This document shows positions 28,726 through 40,647 of a stretch of DNA of 64,000 bases, in pieces; position 1 is the stretch's first letter, and every line of letters begins with the position of its first letter. The DNA lies in NCBI GenBank assembly GCA_024867545.1, contig JANFNE010000004.1:372001-436000 (forward strand). The letters are read 5' to 3'. Below the pieces are notes generated by a model. The model was not told the DNA's origin. It ran no database searches and saw only the letters and a program-made list of their open reading frames with translations. The position numbers and the translations under genes were made by a program. The stretch is from Phytopythium helicoides (lineage: Eukaryota; Oomycota; Peronosporomycetes; Pythiales; Pythiaceae).

Positions 28726-29623
28726 TCACTCGTACATGGGCTTGAAGGGCTTGTTACCAGCGTTCTGCAGCCAGTTGTCGGCGGGGTAGTCAACGCTTCT
28801 TGCTCTCCACGACGTGGATTGAGTAGGCGTGGCGCGAGTTTGGCGAGCGGTTGGCGTTACTGAAGTGCACAAAGGAGCTGTGAAGCAGCACGAGGTCGCC
28901 CTTCTTGGTGTCGAGCGGCACGCTGCCGCTCACGTCGAAGGGGTCTGCCTTCTCGGGTGCCATTTCGAGCAGCTGGCCGCCGTTCTGCTCCTGCTGCTCC
29001 TTGGTGGTACGGCGCAGGCGCTGGCGTACAGGCTCAGAGTGCGACCCGGGCACGCCGTGGAGGCATCCATTCTCGAGCGTGCAGTCCTCGAGCGCCCACC
29101 AGAAGCCCGTGACGGACTGCGGCTCCGTGTATAGGAAGCTTCCGTCCTGGTGCGCCTTGACCTCTCCTCCGATGCTGGGCTGCTTGAAGATGTACATGGA
29201 CTGCACGGCCATGGGTCGCTGGTAGCCGAGCGACTTGAGCATGGCCTTGACGCGCGGCGCGTAGCTGACCTTCTCGAACTCGGCGTCCAGGTTGTGCAGG
29301 TTGTGGCCGATCTTGTTGATGGCCACGTCCAATGGCACCTTGAGCGTCTTGCCGTCCGCCTCGAACGCGTGCTCCTCGAAGAAGTAGCGGATCTGGTCCC
29401 CAGAGCTCAGGAAGTACTCGTCGTTCATGCGCCGCGTCTGCTCGTCCGTCGTGAAGATGCTCCGGTGCGCGTTCACGTCGCACTGCGCCACATAATGCGC
29501 CGCTCTGGCGCGCAGCGCGTCGCACTCGGACGCGGACAGAGCGCCACGCACGATCAGGTAGCCGTTGGCCTGGAAGAAGGCGAGCTGCTCAGGCGTGAGT
29601 CCCTCGTCGGTGGCGGTCGTCAT
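28726..29623 (-). CDS. Phytanoyl-CoA dioxygenase family protein (PHYHD1-like)
   Basis: A Fe(II)/2-oxoglutarate dioxygenase of about 295 residues. Markers are LTPEQLAFFQANGYLIVRG, the metal motif HQDGSFL (His-x-Asp), GFWWALEDCTLENGCLHGVPGSH, and the distal His with 2-oxoglutarate Arg in FVHFSNANRSPNSRHAYSIHVV. The ATG at 29623 (MTTATDEG) is preferred; an in-frame ATG at 29665 would add 14 residues. The frame stops at 28790 right after ESKKR, but the next frame continues DYPADNWLQNAGNKPFKPMY, the family's normal C-terminus, to 28726. One extra T at about 28806-28809 explains this. Catalytic residues are upstream of the break, so a truncated form might still work. Substrate unknown. Confidence 0.82.
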
Positions 29624-30568
29624 GGCGAGGGGAGGGGAGGGAAGGGATTTTGCATTCACCACCACCGCAGTTTTTTTGAAAAGGTGAAAAGGTGGCGCGA
29701 ATGTAACTGGCGGGGCAGCTTCAAGTTGAAGCGCATTGGATTGCTGCGGTGGAATTGGTCTTTGCGTGTGAGACTTGCTCTCTCACTGTTCGTGGAGATC
29801 GTGGCGACTTTAAGCCAGTAGTCTCGGTGAAAGTTACGAGGTTCAGCTATCGATCTCTGACGGATGCGATGCAGTTTTCCATCCTTGGTGGAGATAGAGA
29901 GCATAGGACCCCGCTTTGGGGACGACACCACTCGCAGCGAATGCTTCTGGGCTTTGCTTCTACGCACTGCCTCAGCGCCAGAAGGCGGTGCATGTCAAGA
30001 TGGTCTGTCGTGCTACCGTTGCCGGTAGAGTGAGTTTCACTGGCCGATGAGGAATTGGTAAAGAAGCGTTGCCAAGTCGCCCACCGAACTCCAAAACTGG
30101 GCAGCACGCTGATAAGCAAAGGCTGAGCCGGACTTGCCAACGCCGGGCCAGCATAAGCGTAGCGAATGGACAAATCGTTGCACCACTGGATTGAGCAGGA
30201 ACATGGGACTTGGAGCCGGGCTTGCAGGCATTTTTAGCGCGCATTGTAACGGCTCGAAGCTTCCCAGAAGCCAGCGAGGCAAGGTTGCTCTCAATATGAA
30301 CTACAGGACGTGCTGGCCGTTGTAACTCTACCAGATCCAGGAGTTTCTCCACAACGGCGCGAAAATATGAAACCGAGCACGGCTATCTTTGAGGCATTGA
30401 AGCGAGCGTAGAACCGACTTCGGTTGGGTGAGACTGCCCACTTGAGTCGACACATTTCTGTTTTGTAGCTCTCTGTTCCAGCGCAGATCTATCAGCGGTG
30501 TTACTAGCTTGCTGCAACTTCGAGTACCACCCACCCTTCACTCAGCGGTGCATCTCCTTCCTGGAGAA
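29624..30568. other. Spacer upstream of the dioxygenase gene
   Basis: No coding frame judged real and no strong repeat. It lies between two divergent genes and should include both promoters. Confidence 0.35.
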
Positions 30569-32130
30569 ATGGTCTCGAATGCGTCGACGCCCAAGAAGCC
30601 GGCTAAGGGACGCAGCAGCAGCAGCAGTAACAATGCACTGCTGTCGCCCATTTCAGTAGCGCATCGGGTACGAACGTTCTTTCTGGCATGAGTAGCGTCA
30701 CTGCCCTGCTGATGCTGCCAACCTTCAGAGCGCATCTGACAGCGAAGGAACCAAGAAGAGCAGCAACTGGATGCGCGATCAGTGGGTCGCGAACCTCAAG
30801 AAAAAGCGCATGGCAAATGGCGACGGTGGAATGTCTAGCGGAGTTGGCAACGTTCGCATGTCGTCGGTGGGTATTGGAATCCCCGCAGAGACTGGAAATA
30901 TCGCATCCGGCCGTCGTCACCACAATACGACTCTAGAAAAGAACATCAATGCGCACCATCGCAATCAGCACAAGCATAGCCAATTCGCAACCGTCGACTC
31001 GCTGATCATGAATTCGCAGTTTGGTGACTCGGACGGCATTATTCATCCAGGGATGCTATTCAATGACGTCGGATACTTTGAAGTCGAATCGCAGTCATTT
31101 GCGCACGTCACTCCACCGTCAGCACAACCAGCAAAGCCCTCTCGATCACGCGCAAAGGGTGGCGCTAAAAGGAACACCAAGACTGCGGCCAAAAAGCGAA
31201 CCCCAAACCACCTCATGCTGGACGTGAACCAACCAAAGCCGCGCACTCCTCGCCGTAAGCTGAATACTGGGGACGCGTTTTTCGACGATTGCTCCTCGCT
31301 GTCCATGTCTGCTCCAACTGGCTCATCAATGAGCATGGCAGCAAACTGTGGCCGGCCTTCAAGTGCTGGGTACTCTAGTGTCGGTACGCCATCCAACTTC
31401 AATGCCGAAATTCGGCATATGTGGGGTCCGGAGTTGGACTTTGGCAACAGCAATGGGGCATCTTTTGCGGATACTTTCCTCGATCTGCCCGACACCAAAG
31501 TCAGCCGAGATGCCATTTGTGACTGCTTCATGTCAGCCATATGTGTCCGCTCGTGGAGGTTGCAAGGGAGGTAAGAACAAGGAAAAGGGTGACGATGACT
31601 CGCTTGACCAGCCACGACTGATCCGCACAAGCAGCATCGAGCAAGAAGGGCTCAGTCACTTCTTGGAGCAAACCAATTTGGACGGATCAAGCAGTCATGG
31701 AGAAGAGTTATTTCAACTGATTGCCACTCCAAAGGCACAGAGCCCACTGCGACATCGAAGCAAGAGCCTGAATTCTGCCTCGCTCTCACTCTCGACGTAT
31801 GCAACAGACGACCTGGTGGACCATTCAGGCGTCGCGTACTCCAGCTCGTTGGCTGCTGCGGCAGGTGCTGCTGTCAACGAATGCTTCAGCAAAATGATGC
31901 CGTCACCTATGGGCAAAGACGGCACATTGTTTTCTACGCCCCGAGGAATTCGTCGTACGCCGAAAGGATGGTATTCTGGGGACTTCGATTTTGACCAAAA
32001 GGGGGGAGCGCCGGAGTTCGAGACTCTACTTGACGAATACAAGCTGTCAGACATCGACCAGGAGCTCGACAGCTTTTACTTGGATGCGATGGAGTCGCTC
32101 GGCGGCGAGCTTGACCTACTCTCGAGCTGA
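30569..32130 (+). CDS. Unrecognised Ser-rich protein, two exons plus a frame break
   Basis: Exon 1 (30569-30667, MVSNASTPKKPAKGRSSSSS) joins exon 2 at 30729 through a good 61-bp intron (GTACGA...TTCAG), giving SASDSEGTKKSSNWMRDQWV. The frame then runs through basic AT-hook-like stretches (PSRSRAKGGAKRN, QPKPRTPRRK) to DLPDTK near 31497. The next frame continues with KSAEMPFVTASC and reaches 32130 through LRHRSKSLNSASLS, STPRGIRRTPKGWYSGDFDF and LGGELDLLSS. One A missing from the AAAG at 31497-31500 would unify it; an unseen intron is the alternative. About 500 residues, basic first half, acidic and Ser-rich second half, no catalytic domain recognised. A nuclear or chromatin-associated role is only a guess. 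Confidence 0.55.
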
Positions 32131-32355
32131 CTCGACTTTCCTCTCGTTTTGACGTAGTGGTTTTCCCTCTTCGCACCCAGCCACCATCAGCTGCAACGTG
32201 GACGATATCGCTACACCCGTACACTAGCCACACATAGAGATCTCATGGTCGTGATAATTTGCTATCGATCCATTTCGTTCAATGTGATTCCCGTTATCAA
32301 TCATAGACCTCGTCTACGTTGGCAAAGGAGCCAAAAAAAAAATCGCTTCAAAATC

Positions 32356-34707
32356 TCAATCGGATGCCAAGTATGCTCCTGCATCAGTAATGACGCGAGC
32401 TACCTCATCCACGTGCTTCTGCGTTGTTGCGGCGTCATCTTTGAAAGCAATGCAGTCCGAGATTCCTGGGAAGGCAGTCCCAGCGTATCCCTCGTAGAAT
32501 CCAGGGCCAAAGATAACATGTTTGTACCATGTGCGGTGCGGGAGCCCAGCATCAGCGAATCAAAAAGCGCTCGAGCTGAACCATCTTGTCATTCCACTTC
32601 CGGACGGCCACAGGATCGGCTCCACTTGCGAGACCGAGACTCTCTGCGGCCGATAAACGTCTGTGGAATGAATTCGCTTGCTCCTCAAAGAATGAAACTG
32701 CCTCGTAGAGACCAGCGAACTCCACTTCATCAGGCGTCTGCGGCGCCAAAATTTCCAAATCTTCACGCATGACAAGCGCATAAGTCGACAAGTCGAATGG
32801 AAGCACTTTCGCGTCTGCGAGGCGAAGACCGAGTAAACCCCACCACTGAGCTGTCGTCTCGTGGGTTGCGTAGAGGGGGTCAGCAAACTTCTCCGAGTAC
32901 ATGAGGCTGTCCATCGAGCTGTGGTACACTCCGTACGGTGCCTCTGCGAGTGAAAAGCCAATGTTCGCGGAAATGATACCCAGGTGCTGGTAGAACGGCG
33001 TGTAGTCTGTTCCCGATCCGAGCAGCGTGATCAAGTGATCCGGGCCGAGAGTGCCAGCGTAGGCTTCTGGGTGGTTGGCAGCCTGATTTACCCACTGCTC
33101 ATACAACGAGGTTTCGGTCTCGTTGCCATAGAATGTATTTGCGGGTACAGCCTTGGCAGTCTGGATGAGGAAGTCCGCAATAGACGGCGTTCCACCGGTG
33201 GATACTAGTGGCCCCATCATCGCATCCACGTTCAGATACGCAACGGCTTGCTCCTTCAGTTCTTCGGCCAAGTCCTCCGCGTACTCTGTGCTTCCTAGCA
33301 ATCCTGGTTCTTCGCCATCCCACGACCCAAGTACGAGTGTTCGCCGAGGTTTCCATCCAGTCTTGAGGAGTTCTCCGAGTCCATGGGCAATCTCGAGAAG
33401 CGCAGCTGACCCACTGCTGGGATCAACAGCACCACAGACCCATGCATCGCGATGATTTCCCAATATCACTTGACGATCAGGCTCTAACTCGCCAGGGATC
33501 TTACCAATCACATCCCAGATCGCGCTCACCTTGTTGTCCATCTCAACATCCAGATTCACAATAGTCTTCTCATCGTCTCCAATGTGGTAACCATTGGGGA
33601 ATGACAATCCACCCTGCCAACCATCGGGAGCCCGGACACCACCGAGAGAGGCAAGAATGTGTTTTGCTTGGCCATACGAAAGTGGAAGCGCTGGGATGTG
33701 TGGAATCGTCTTCGCATCCTCGTACTTGAGGTATGGCGCTCCAGGAACGGAAGCGAAACCGGGTGTTAGCGGGTCACCAGTCGCCAACGACAGGAAAATG
33801 ACGGCGCCGCGCTGAAATGAGTCCTCTGGACGCCATGGACCATCCGGGTACACCTGGTCCCTGGACGAAGCCGTCTTCTTTCGGGTCCGAGTAGACGAGC
33901 GCGCCAGCCATGCCGTGCTCCTCAGCCACCATGACTTTGAGACCGCGGTAGTTGCCTCCGTACCGGACCAGGGCGATCTTCCCCTTCAGAGTCACATTGT
34001 GGTCAACAAGCCACTGGAAGTCCTCGGGGCGGCCAAAGTTGGCGAACACGACCGAGCCCGTGACATTCCGGTCGCCGAGTACGCTAAGAAGGGTGGCAGA
34101 GCCTTTTCATCCGTCGTGCACGCGTCGCCAGGCACGCCAGCTTCCGTCATGTTGATCTCACGAGCAGCACTCGCTGGCTCGACGATCGCGAGTCGGTGTC
34201 GAACTGGTGTCGACAGCAGCGTGTAGTACTCTTTGATCTCTGCCTGGAGTCCGAACGACTCGAAATGCTGCTTGGTGAACAACGCCGTCTCAAAGTCTTG
34301 CTGTGATCCGGCCACGTGTGGCGAACTGTGTCAAGTAAAACCCTTGAGCACAAGTTCTGCTTGTCAACCTACCATGCCAGCAGTCCATGTAGTCCTCACC
34401 TTGAATAGCGATGCTGAAAGTCGCGCAGTCGACCTCGGTCAATGCCTGACATGAACTGCTGCTCCAGCTCTGTTGTCGTCGAGGTCGAAGCGGTCGAAGC
34501 TGAAGGAGCGAATGCAGATGGAGCAACGCCACCAGTCCAAGCAAGTGCTGCTACTCCACTGGCAGCGACCAGAGCCAGCGCATAGCTGGCGACTCGTGAT
34601 GACTTGGACTGCGATTTGCTGGTGATCAAGTGCTCGGCCTCGTTGTTGCCGCTGGAGGAGGTGGCGACTCGCTCAGCGCCAAATGTGCCGTACCGCTCGC
34701 TCTCCAT
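32356..34707 (-). pseudogene. M28B metallopeptidase copy B, intron-containing, three frame breaks
   Basis: Exon 1 (34707-34400) encodes MESERYGTFGAER, a membrane anchor and the stem. A GTGAGG...ACACAG intron (34326-34399) sits in the YS/S codon before the protease-associated part. Downstream the protein is complete in content ([32 protein letters not shown]) but needs frame corrections at about 34060 (one base missing in ATGNVTG), about 33850 (extra G in GPVYPDG) and about 32556 (before DAGLPHRTWYKH). The restored frame would end at 32356. All zinc ligands are still coded. Decayed copy or locally poor sequence; the three breaks in 2.3 kb favour decay. Confidence 0.75.
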
Positions 34708-35226
34708 CGTGCTCCAGCGCTCTGCGGCAGGTTGAGGAGTGAACGGAGTCGCCGCTCAGGCGTCACCAGGGGACGCGTAAAGACCGACGCGACTGCGCAG
34801 CTGCGCGAGCCTGATGAGTGTGTGACGTCGTGTTTGAAGTGTGCACGATCGTCCCACACTTTTGCTTTGACGCTGTCGGTGTCATCGCATGACTGGAGTC
34901 TGACGACGAATACATGTACGTGCAGAGCTCTAAAAGCGAAATGCACGTTTGCTGGCACTTCAGCGCAATGAAAACGGACGAAAGAAGTCTCAATGAGGCC
35001 GAGGGGCTTTTCGCTAAGCTGTGTCGATATGGTCAACATCGGTACCGTGCTCACATTCGACTGCAACAATACGAAATCACAAACTATTCCGCCTCCAAAC
35101 TCAACGTGTTAGTTAGCCAAGGGGTGGCAATGGCAAGTGCTGTTGAGTAGAAATCACTCATGGTCTGCAAAATTGTCTAAGCAACTCCGCATCAGTGCCA
35201 CCTCAGAGCTAGCGAGGCTGGATTCC
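34708..35226. other. Spacer between M28B copies B and C
   Basis: Promoter side of copy B and 3' side of copy C. No gene or repeat recognised. Confidence 0.4.
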
Positions 35227-37492
35227 TTACAAGAGGAACTCTGCAGCACGACGAACGACAGCAGCGACATCATCGACGTGCTTCTGAATCGTTTCGGCAT
35301 CATCATCAAATGCAATGGCGTCGGAAATACCAGGGAAGGCTGTGCCAGCGTATCCCTCGTAGAAACCTGGGCCGAAAATGACGTGCTTGTACCACGGACG
35401 GTGCGGGAGACCTTCGTCCAGAAGCAAGTTGCGCTCCAGAAGTACCAGCTTCTCGTTCCAAATAGCTGTGTTGGTTCCGTCAACCACCTCCAACTGCTTG
35501 TGGAAGCGAGCAGCACTCTCACCGAAAAACGCAATGGAGTTGTACAGCGTCGAAAAATCCACCGGCTTGCCAGAGATTCGGATCTGCTGCTCGAACCCAG
35601 CGAGGTCCTCACGCATGACAAGCCCATACGTCGAGAAGTCAAAGGGAAGCACATCGGCATCCGCGAGCCGAAGTCCCAGAAGACCCCACCACCGCGCAGC
35701 CGTCACATGCGTCGCGTATCGGGGGTCCGCAAACTTTTCTGAAAAGTTTATGCTGTCCATGGAGCTGTGGTACACACCGGTAGGTCCGTCAGTGAGCTCA
35801 AAGCCAAGGTTGGCGGAGATGATGCCCAAATGCTGGTAGTACGGCGTGAAGTCCGAGCCCGAGCCCATGAAGGAAATTAGGTGGTCCGGCCCGAGAGTAT
35901 TGGCAAGCTCGTGGCCCACACGAGCGCGACGAGCATCAGCTTGCTTGATCCACTGCTCGTACAAGCTACTCTCCGTCTCGTCACCCTTGAACTTGTTGGC
36001 TGGCACGGCCTTGGCTGTCTGGAATAGGAACTCTGCAATCGAAGGACTGGCACTAGCTGAGACCAGTGAGCCGGTGAACCCGTCGACATTCAAGTACGCG
36101 ACTGCCTGCTTTTTGAGCGTGGCTTCGTTGTCCTCGGCGTACTCAGGTACTTCCAAGCAGACCGTACTCCTCGCCGTCCCAAGAAGCTAGCACAATAGTT
36201 CGGCGAGGCTTCCATCCTGTCTTGAGCAGCTTTCCGAGGCCGTTAGCAAGCTCCAACAGCACGGAAGAGCCGCTGTTGGGGTCGATGGCACCACAAACCC
36301 AAGCATCACGGTGGTTGCCAAGCAGAACCTGCTGGTCGGGCTCTTCGAGCCTGGGATCTTGCCGATGACATCCCAGATGGCGCCGACGTGGTTATCAATC
36401 TCGATGTCGAGGTTCACCACCGTCTTCTCGTCATTTCCGATGCTGTATCCTCCAGGAAAGGAAAGACCTCCCTGCCAGTTGTCAGGCGCGCGAAGTCCGC
36501 CTAGCGAGGCGAGGATGTACTTCGCCTGGCCGTACGAAAGCGGCAGTGCCGGTGTGTGCGGAATTGTCTTGGTGTCTTCGTACTTGAGGTACGGAGCCCC
36601 CTTGACCGATGGGAAGCCGGGCGTGAGCGGATCACCACCCGCCAATGACAGATACTGCGAAGATCCACGCTGAAACGAGTTCTCCGGTCGCCACGGACCG
36701 TCCGGGTAGACTGGACCTTGCACAAAACCGTCGTCCTTGGGGTCGGAGTAGATGAGTGTTCCGATCATGCCGTGCTCCTCAGCTCCCATGACCTTGAGCC
36801 CACGGAAGTTTCCGCCGTAGCGGACGAGCGCAATCTTGCCCTTGAGCGTGACGTTGTGGTCGAGCAGCCACTGGAAGTCCTCCGGCTTGCCGAAGTTCAC
36901 GTACACGATCGAACCGGTCACATTGCCTGTGGCCGCGTACGCAAGGAAAGGAGGCAGCGCCGATTCGTCGGACGTGCACGCGTCTCCCTCGACCGATGCC
37001 TCGGTCAGGTTGAGCTCTCGTGCTGCACTCGCGGGCTCCAAAATCGCCAGGCGCTGGCGCACAGGCTTGGACAGCAGCGTGTAGTACTCCTTGATCTCAG
37101 CCTCGATACCGAACGACTCGAACTGTTGCTTGGTGTACAGCACCGTCTCGTAGTCTTGCGCCGTTCCCGCGCTGTGCGGGACGCTAGAGTACTTGTGCAG
37201 ATGCGTTCGGATGCGGTCAGGATCGATGCCATCGACGAACGCAGCCTCAATGTCACTCAGAGCACTAGCACTTGCACTCAGTGTCGATGTCGACGCGACA
37301 GCCAGGTCAGCCGATGTGATGGATGAGATGCGGCCAGCATAAGCCGCGGCCGTGAGCATCAACACACCAGCGACGCCCACAGCTCGCAGCACGCGGCCGC
37401 GAGTCGTCTCATCCGAGTGGACGCTACGGCCCTGCCGACCGATGGCTCACGAGCGGCGTGGAGGCTGCTGGCACTGACCCGTAGCTCGCCAT
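35227..37492 (-). pseudogene. M28B metallopeptidase copy C, three frame breaks
   Basis: The likely start is the ATG at 37492 (MASYGSVPAAS). The frame breaks at about 37430 before RSVHSDETTRGR, then codes the anchor and PA domain intact to GKIPG. At about 36345 one base is missing before [16 protein letters not shown], and at about 36165 an extra T turns STEYAED into a TGA stop. From 36156 to 35227 the C-terminal half is open and normal (YLNVD, YHSSMDS, FPGISDAIAFDDD). No intron at the position used by B and D. Zinc-ligand codons are retained. As a gene it cannot make a full protein unless the indels are sequence errors. Confidence 0.75.
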
Positions 37493-37809
37493 CGCTCGGC
37501 CGATTGAAGAATGAGCGGCGTGCAGCTGAGACCCTCATGGGGTCGATGATGCGCATCAAGGGGTTGCAGGATGTGTGTAGAGTAGCACCGTGGCTGCTGA
37601 CTAGTGAGTGGATGAGTGTACCTGATCCTTCGTCCACTTAGTGGACGCAAGTGTCGACGCTGACTCCTCATGCGCATCCAAGCGGCCACGTCGCTCTGCG
37701 TTGCGCCAATGCGAGCGCCGCACGTTTGCCAGTTCGCTGCGCTTCAACGTCAACACATCTTTATTGACAATCCTTTTCTCAATCGATCACTCGATCACTT
37801 CCCAGTCGT

Positions 37810-40265
37810 CTAGGCCAGCAGGAAGGCAGCGGCGCCATTGACGACGCCAGTCACATCGATCACATGTGACTGCACGGCCGTCGTGTTGTCCTTGAAGGCG
37901 ATGGCGTCCGCGAGGCCAGGGAAGGCAGTGCCGCCATAGCCGTCGTAGAACCCCGGGCCGAACACTACGTGCTTGTACCAGTTTCGGTGAGGCAGACCTG
38001 CAGGACAGCAACAGCTGCCGCTCGAGGAACGCGAGCTTGTCATTCCAGCGGCTCAACTCGAGTTCATCCTTGTCCTTCTGTTGGCGGAACGCCTCCAGTT
38101 CAGTCATGGAACTGCTCGGCGTTGGCGCCGAACTTCTCGACAGCCGCGTACAAACTTGACAGATCGACGTCAGCAAGACCAGTGGCTGCTAGCTGCGGCT
38201 CGAACTCGTCGAGGGCTTCACGCATGACCAAGCTGTAGGTTGAGAAGTCGAGCGGCAGCAATTCGGTGTCTGCGAGGCGCAGAGCGAGTAGACCCCACCA
38301 GTTGGCCGTAGCCACGTGCGTCGCGTAGTGAGGATCCGCATACAGCTCGGAATACATTACGCTGTCCATAGTGCTGTGGTATGTGCCGTACGAGGGGCCA
38401 TCGAATCCAAAGCCCATGTTGGACGACACGATACCCAGGTGATCAGCATACGCACCCTGGTCACTGCCTGTACCGAGCACGCTTAGCATGTGGTCCGGCC
38501 CAATGGTACCGAGGCTCTTGTGGCCCTTGGTCTGACTCAGCCACTGCTCATACAGAGTCTTTCGGCAACTTCAACGCCGTCAAACTTGTTAGGGGGAATC
38601 GAGTCTGCTGTCGAGAACAGCATCTTGGCAATGGACGGCGTGCCACCCGCCTGCACGATCGGTCCAAGCATTGCATCGACATTGAGATACGCAACAGCCT
38701 GCGCTGACAGCTCTTCCGCAAGCTCTTCAGCGTACTCGGTACTCCCAAGCAAGCCCTGCTCCTCGGCATCCCAACTTGCGAGCTTGATGGTGCGACGCGG
38801 ACGCCAGCCGGTGCGGAGCAGCTCACCAAAGTTACGAGCAATCTCAAGCATCGTAGACGAACCACTGTTGGGGTCGATGGCACCGCAAACCCACGCGTCA
38901 CGGTGGTTGCCCATCAGAATTTGGCGCTCAGGCTCCACGGCACCTGGGATAGTAGCCACTACATCCCAAATTGGACCGATCTTGTTGTCCATCTCGAGCT
39001 CGAGGGTCAGCACAGTGGAGTCATCATCACCGATATGGTATCCGTCGGAGAATGTCAGTCCACCTTGCCAGCTTTCAGGAGCCTTCCTGCCACCGAGTGC
39101 AGCGAGAATGTGCTTGGCTTGGCCGTACGAGAGCGGCAGCGATGGGATTTTGGGAATGCCAGTCGCATCCTCGTAGTCAATGTACTCGCAACCGAGAACC
39201 GAAGCATAGCCAGGAGTGAGCGGGTCACCGCAGTCATTGTAGATGGATCCGCGCTGGAACGAATCCTCTGGACGCCACGGACCATCCGGGTAGACTGGGC
39301 CAACCACGAATCCGTCGTCCTGAGGGTCCGAGTAGATGAGCGCTCCAGCCATGCCGTGCTCAACCGCAGCCAGAGCCTTGAGTCCGCGGTAGTTGCCTCC
39401 GTAGCGCATGAGCGCGATCTTCCCCTTGAGAGTCACGTTGCGAGCTTCGAGCAGCGCAAAGTCAGCCTGTGTGCCGTAGTTGAGGTAGACAACAGGCGCC
39501 GTCACGTTGCCAGAGGGTGAATACGCCAGGAAGGGCGGTTGTGCGTCCGGGTCGGTCGTGCACGAGTCCCTGGGACCGTGGCCTCAGTCAAGTTGAGCTC
39601 GCGAGAGGCCGTGGATGGCTCAACAATCGCCAGACGACGGTGAACCGGAAGCGATAGCAGCGTGTAGTACTCCTTGATCTCGGCCTCGAGTCCGAACGAG
39701 CGGAACTTCTCGAGTGTGTAGATGGCCGTTTCGTAGTCTCCGGCCGATCCGCTGATGTGCGATTTACTGTGGACGTGAAGTGGTGTCAGCAACAGTAAGC
39801 AAACAAGGAATGTGTAGGCAGGAGCACGCACCTCGAATACTTGTGCAGGTACTCGCGCATGTGCTCGGGGTCAATGCCGTCAATGAACGCGCGCTCCACG
39901 GCGCTCAGCTTGTCCGCAGTCTCAGCAGCGGCGTTCACAGCCGGGGTGGCGTCTGCACCAGCCACAGTGGGGACGACGTCCGCATTGGCCACAGTGGGGA
40001 CGACGTCCACAGACGCGTCCACATTGGCCCCAACGGCGGACGACGATGGGGACGAGACCGAGAGGCAGCCCGCAGCCAGGAGTAGCGCGCCGGTCAGCCC
40101 CGCGGCGCGCAGCAGCGTCGACTTGCCCGGACGCGCGGCCGACTGGCTGTGGACGGCGGCGGACGCGTGGAACGTGCCGTACGCGTCCGGAGCTTCTGCG
40201 TCAGCCGTGGACCGAGCGAGCACGGGGCCTTTGCGGCTTGAGGAGCCCGCGAGCAGCGAGGTCAT
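37810..40265 (-). pseudogene. M28B metallopeptidase copy D, intron-containing, four frame breaks
   Basis: Exon 1 (40265-39832) has MTSLLAGSSSRKG, DAYGTF, the anchor and a stem with repeated VPTVA units. The intron (39767-39831, GTGCGT...CCACAG) is at the same phase-2 YS/S codon as in copy B. Breaks occur at about 39560 (one G missing in TVPGDSCTTD), about 38562 (one A missing before TLYEQWLSQ), about 38100 and about 38005 (before AGLPHRNWYKHV). Metal ligands GNHRDAW, IDPNSG, WDAEEQG, YLNVD and YHSTMDS are all coded. The last piece ends at 37810. Four breaks make this the most decayed copy, yet codon structure is otherwise good. Confidence 0.75.
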
Positions 40266-40647
40266 GAGCTCCCAGCAGTGGACGCGATGCGCGGACGGCT
40301 GCGGGTTCTGGAATGACAGCGGACGAAGTGCGTCCGTCTGCCGGCCATGGGTGGATGACTGTCAGCCTTGATGTGCAACCGTCCGGTAGATTACCGGACG
40401 GTCTCGACTTTACGCGGTTGGTTGAGTGGATGCTGACGTACGTGGCGTCATTTTTATCGTGCCGTGATTGGGCCACAGCTGACACGCAGCTGTTCGATAG
40501 CCAATCAACGCGAAGATCAGGTGATCATTCGGATGAGTGGATGTAGCCATGTCTGGTTGAAGCACTGGTCTCTTTTGCCTCTTGCAAACAAAAAATGGTT
40601 TTTCAAACGCGTTCTCTACGAACGAGGAAAGCCAACTCTACGTACTC
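40266..40647. other. Spacer upstream of copy D and downstream of copy E
   Basis: Contains a perfect 11-bp inverted repeat (separate entry) and, from about 40560, the shared 3' flank of copies A and E. Confidence 0.5.
40378..40402. promoter_or_regulatory. Perfect 11-bp inverted repeat with 3-base centre
   Basis: ACCGTCCGGTA, then GAT, then TACCGGACGGT: both arms are perfect. It lies 113-137 bases before the ATG of copy D, where a dimeric transcription factor site could sit. It could also form a hairpin. No factor can be named from sequence alone. Confidence 0.5.
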
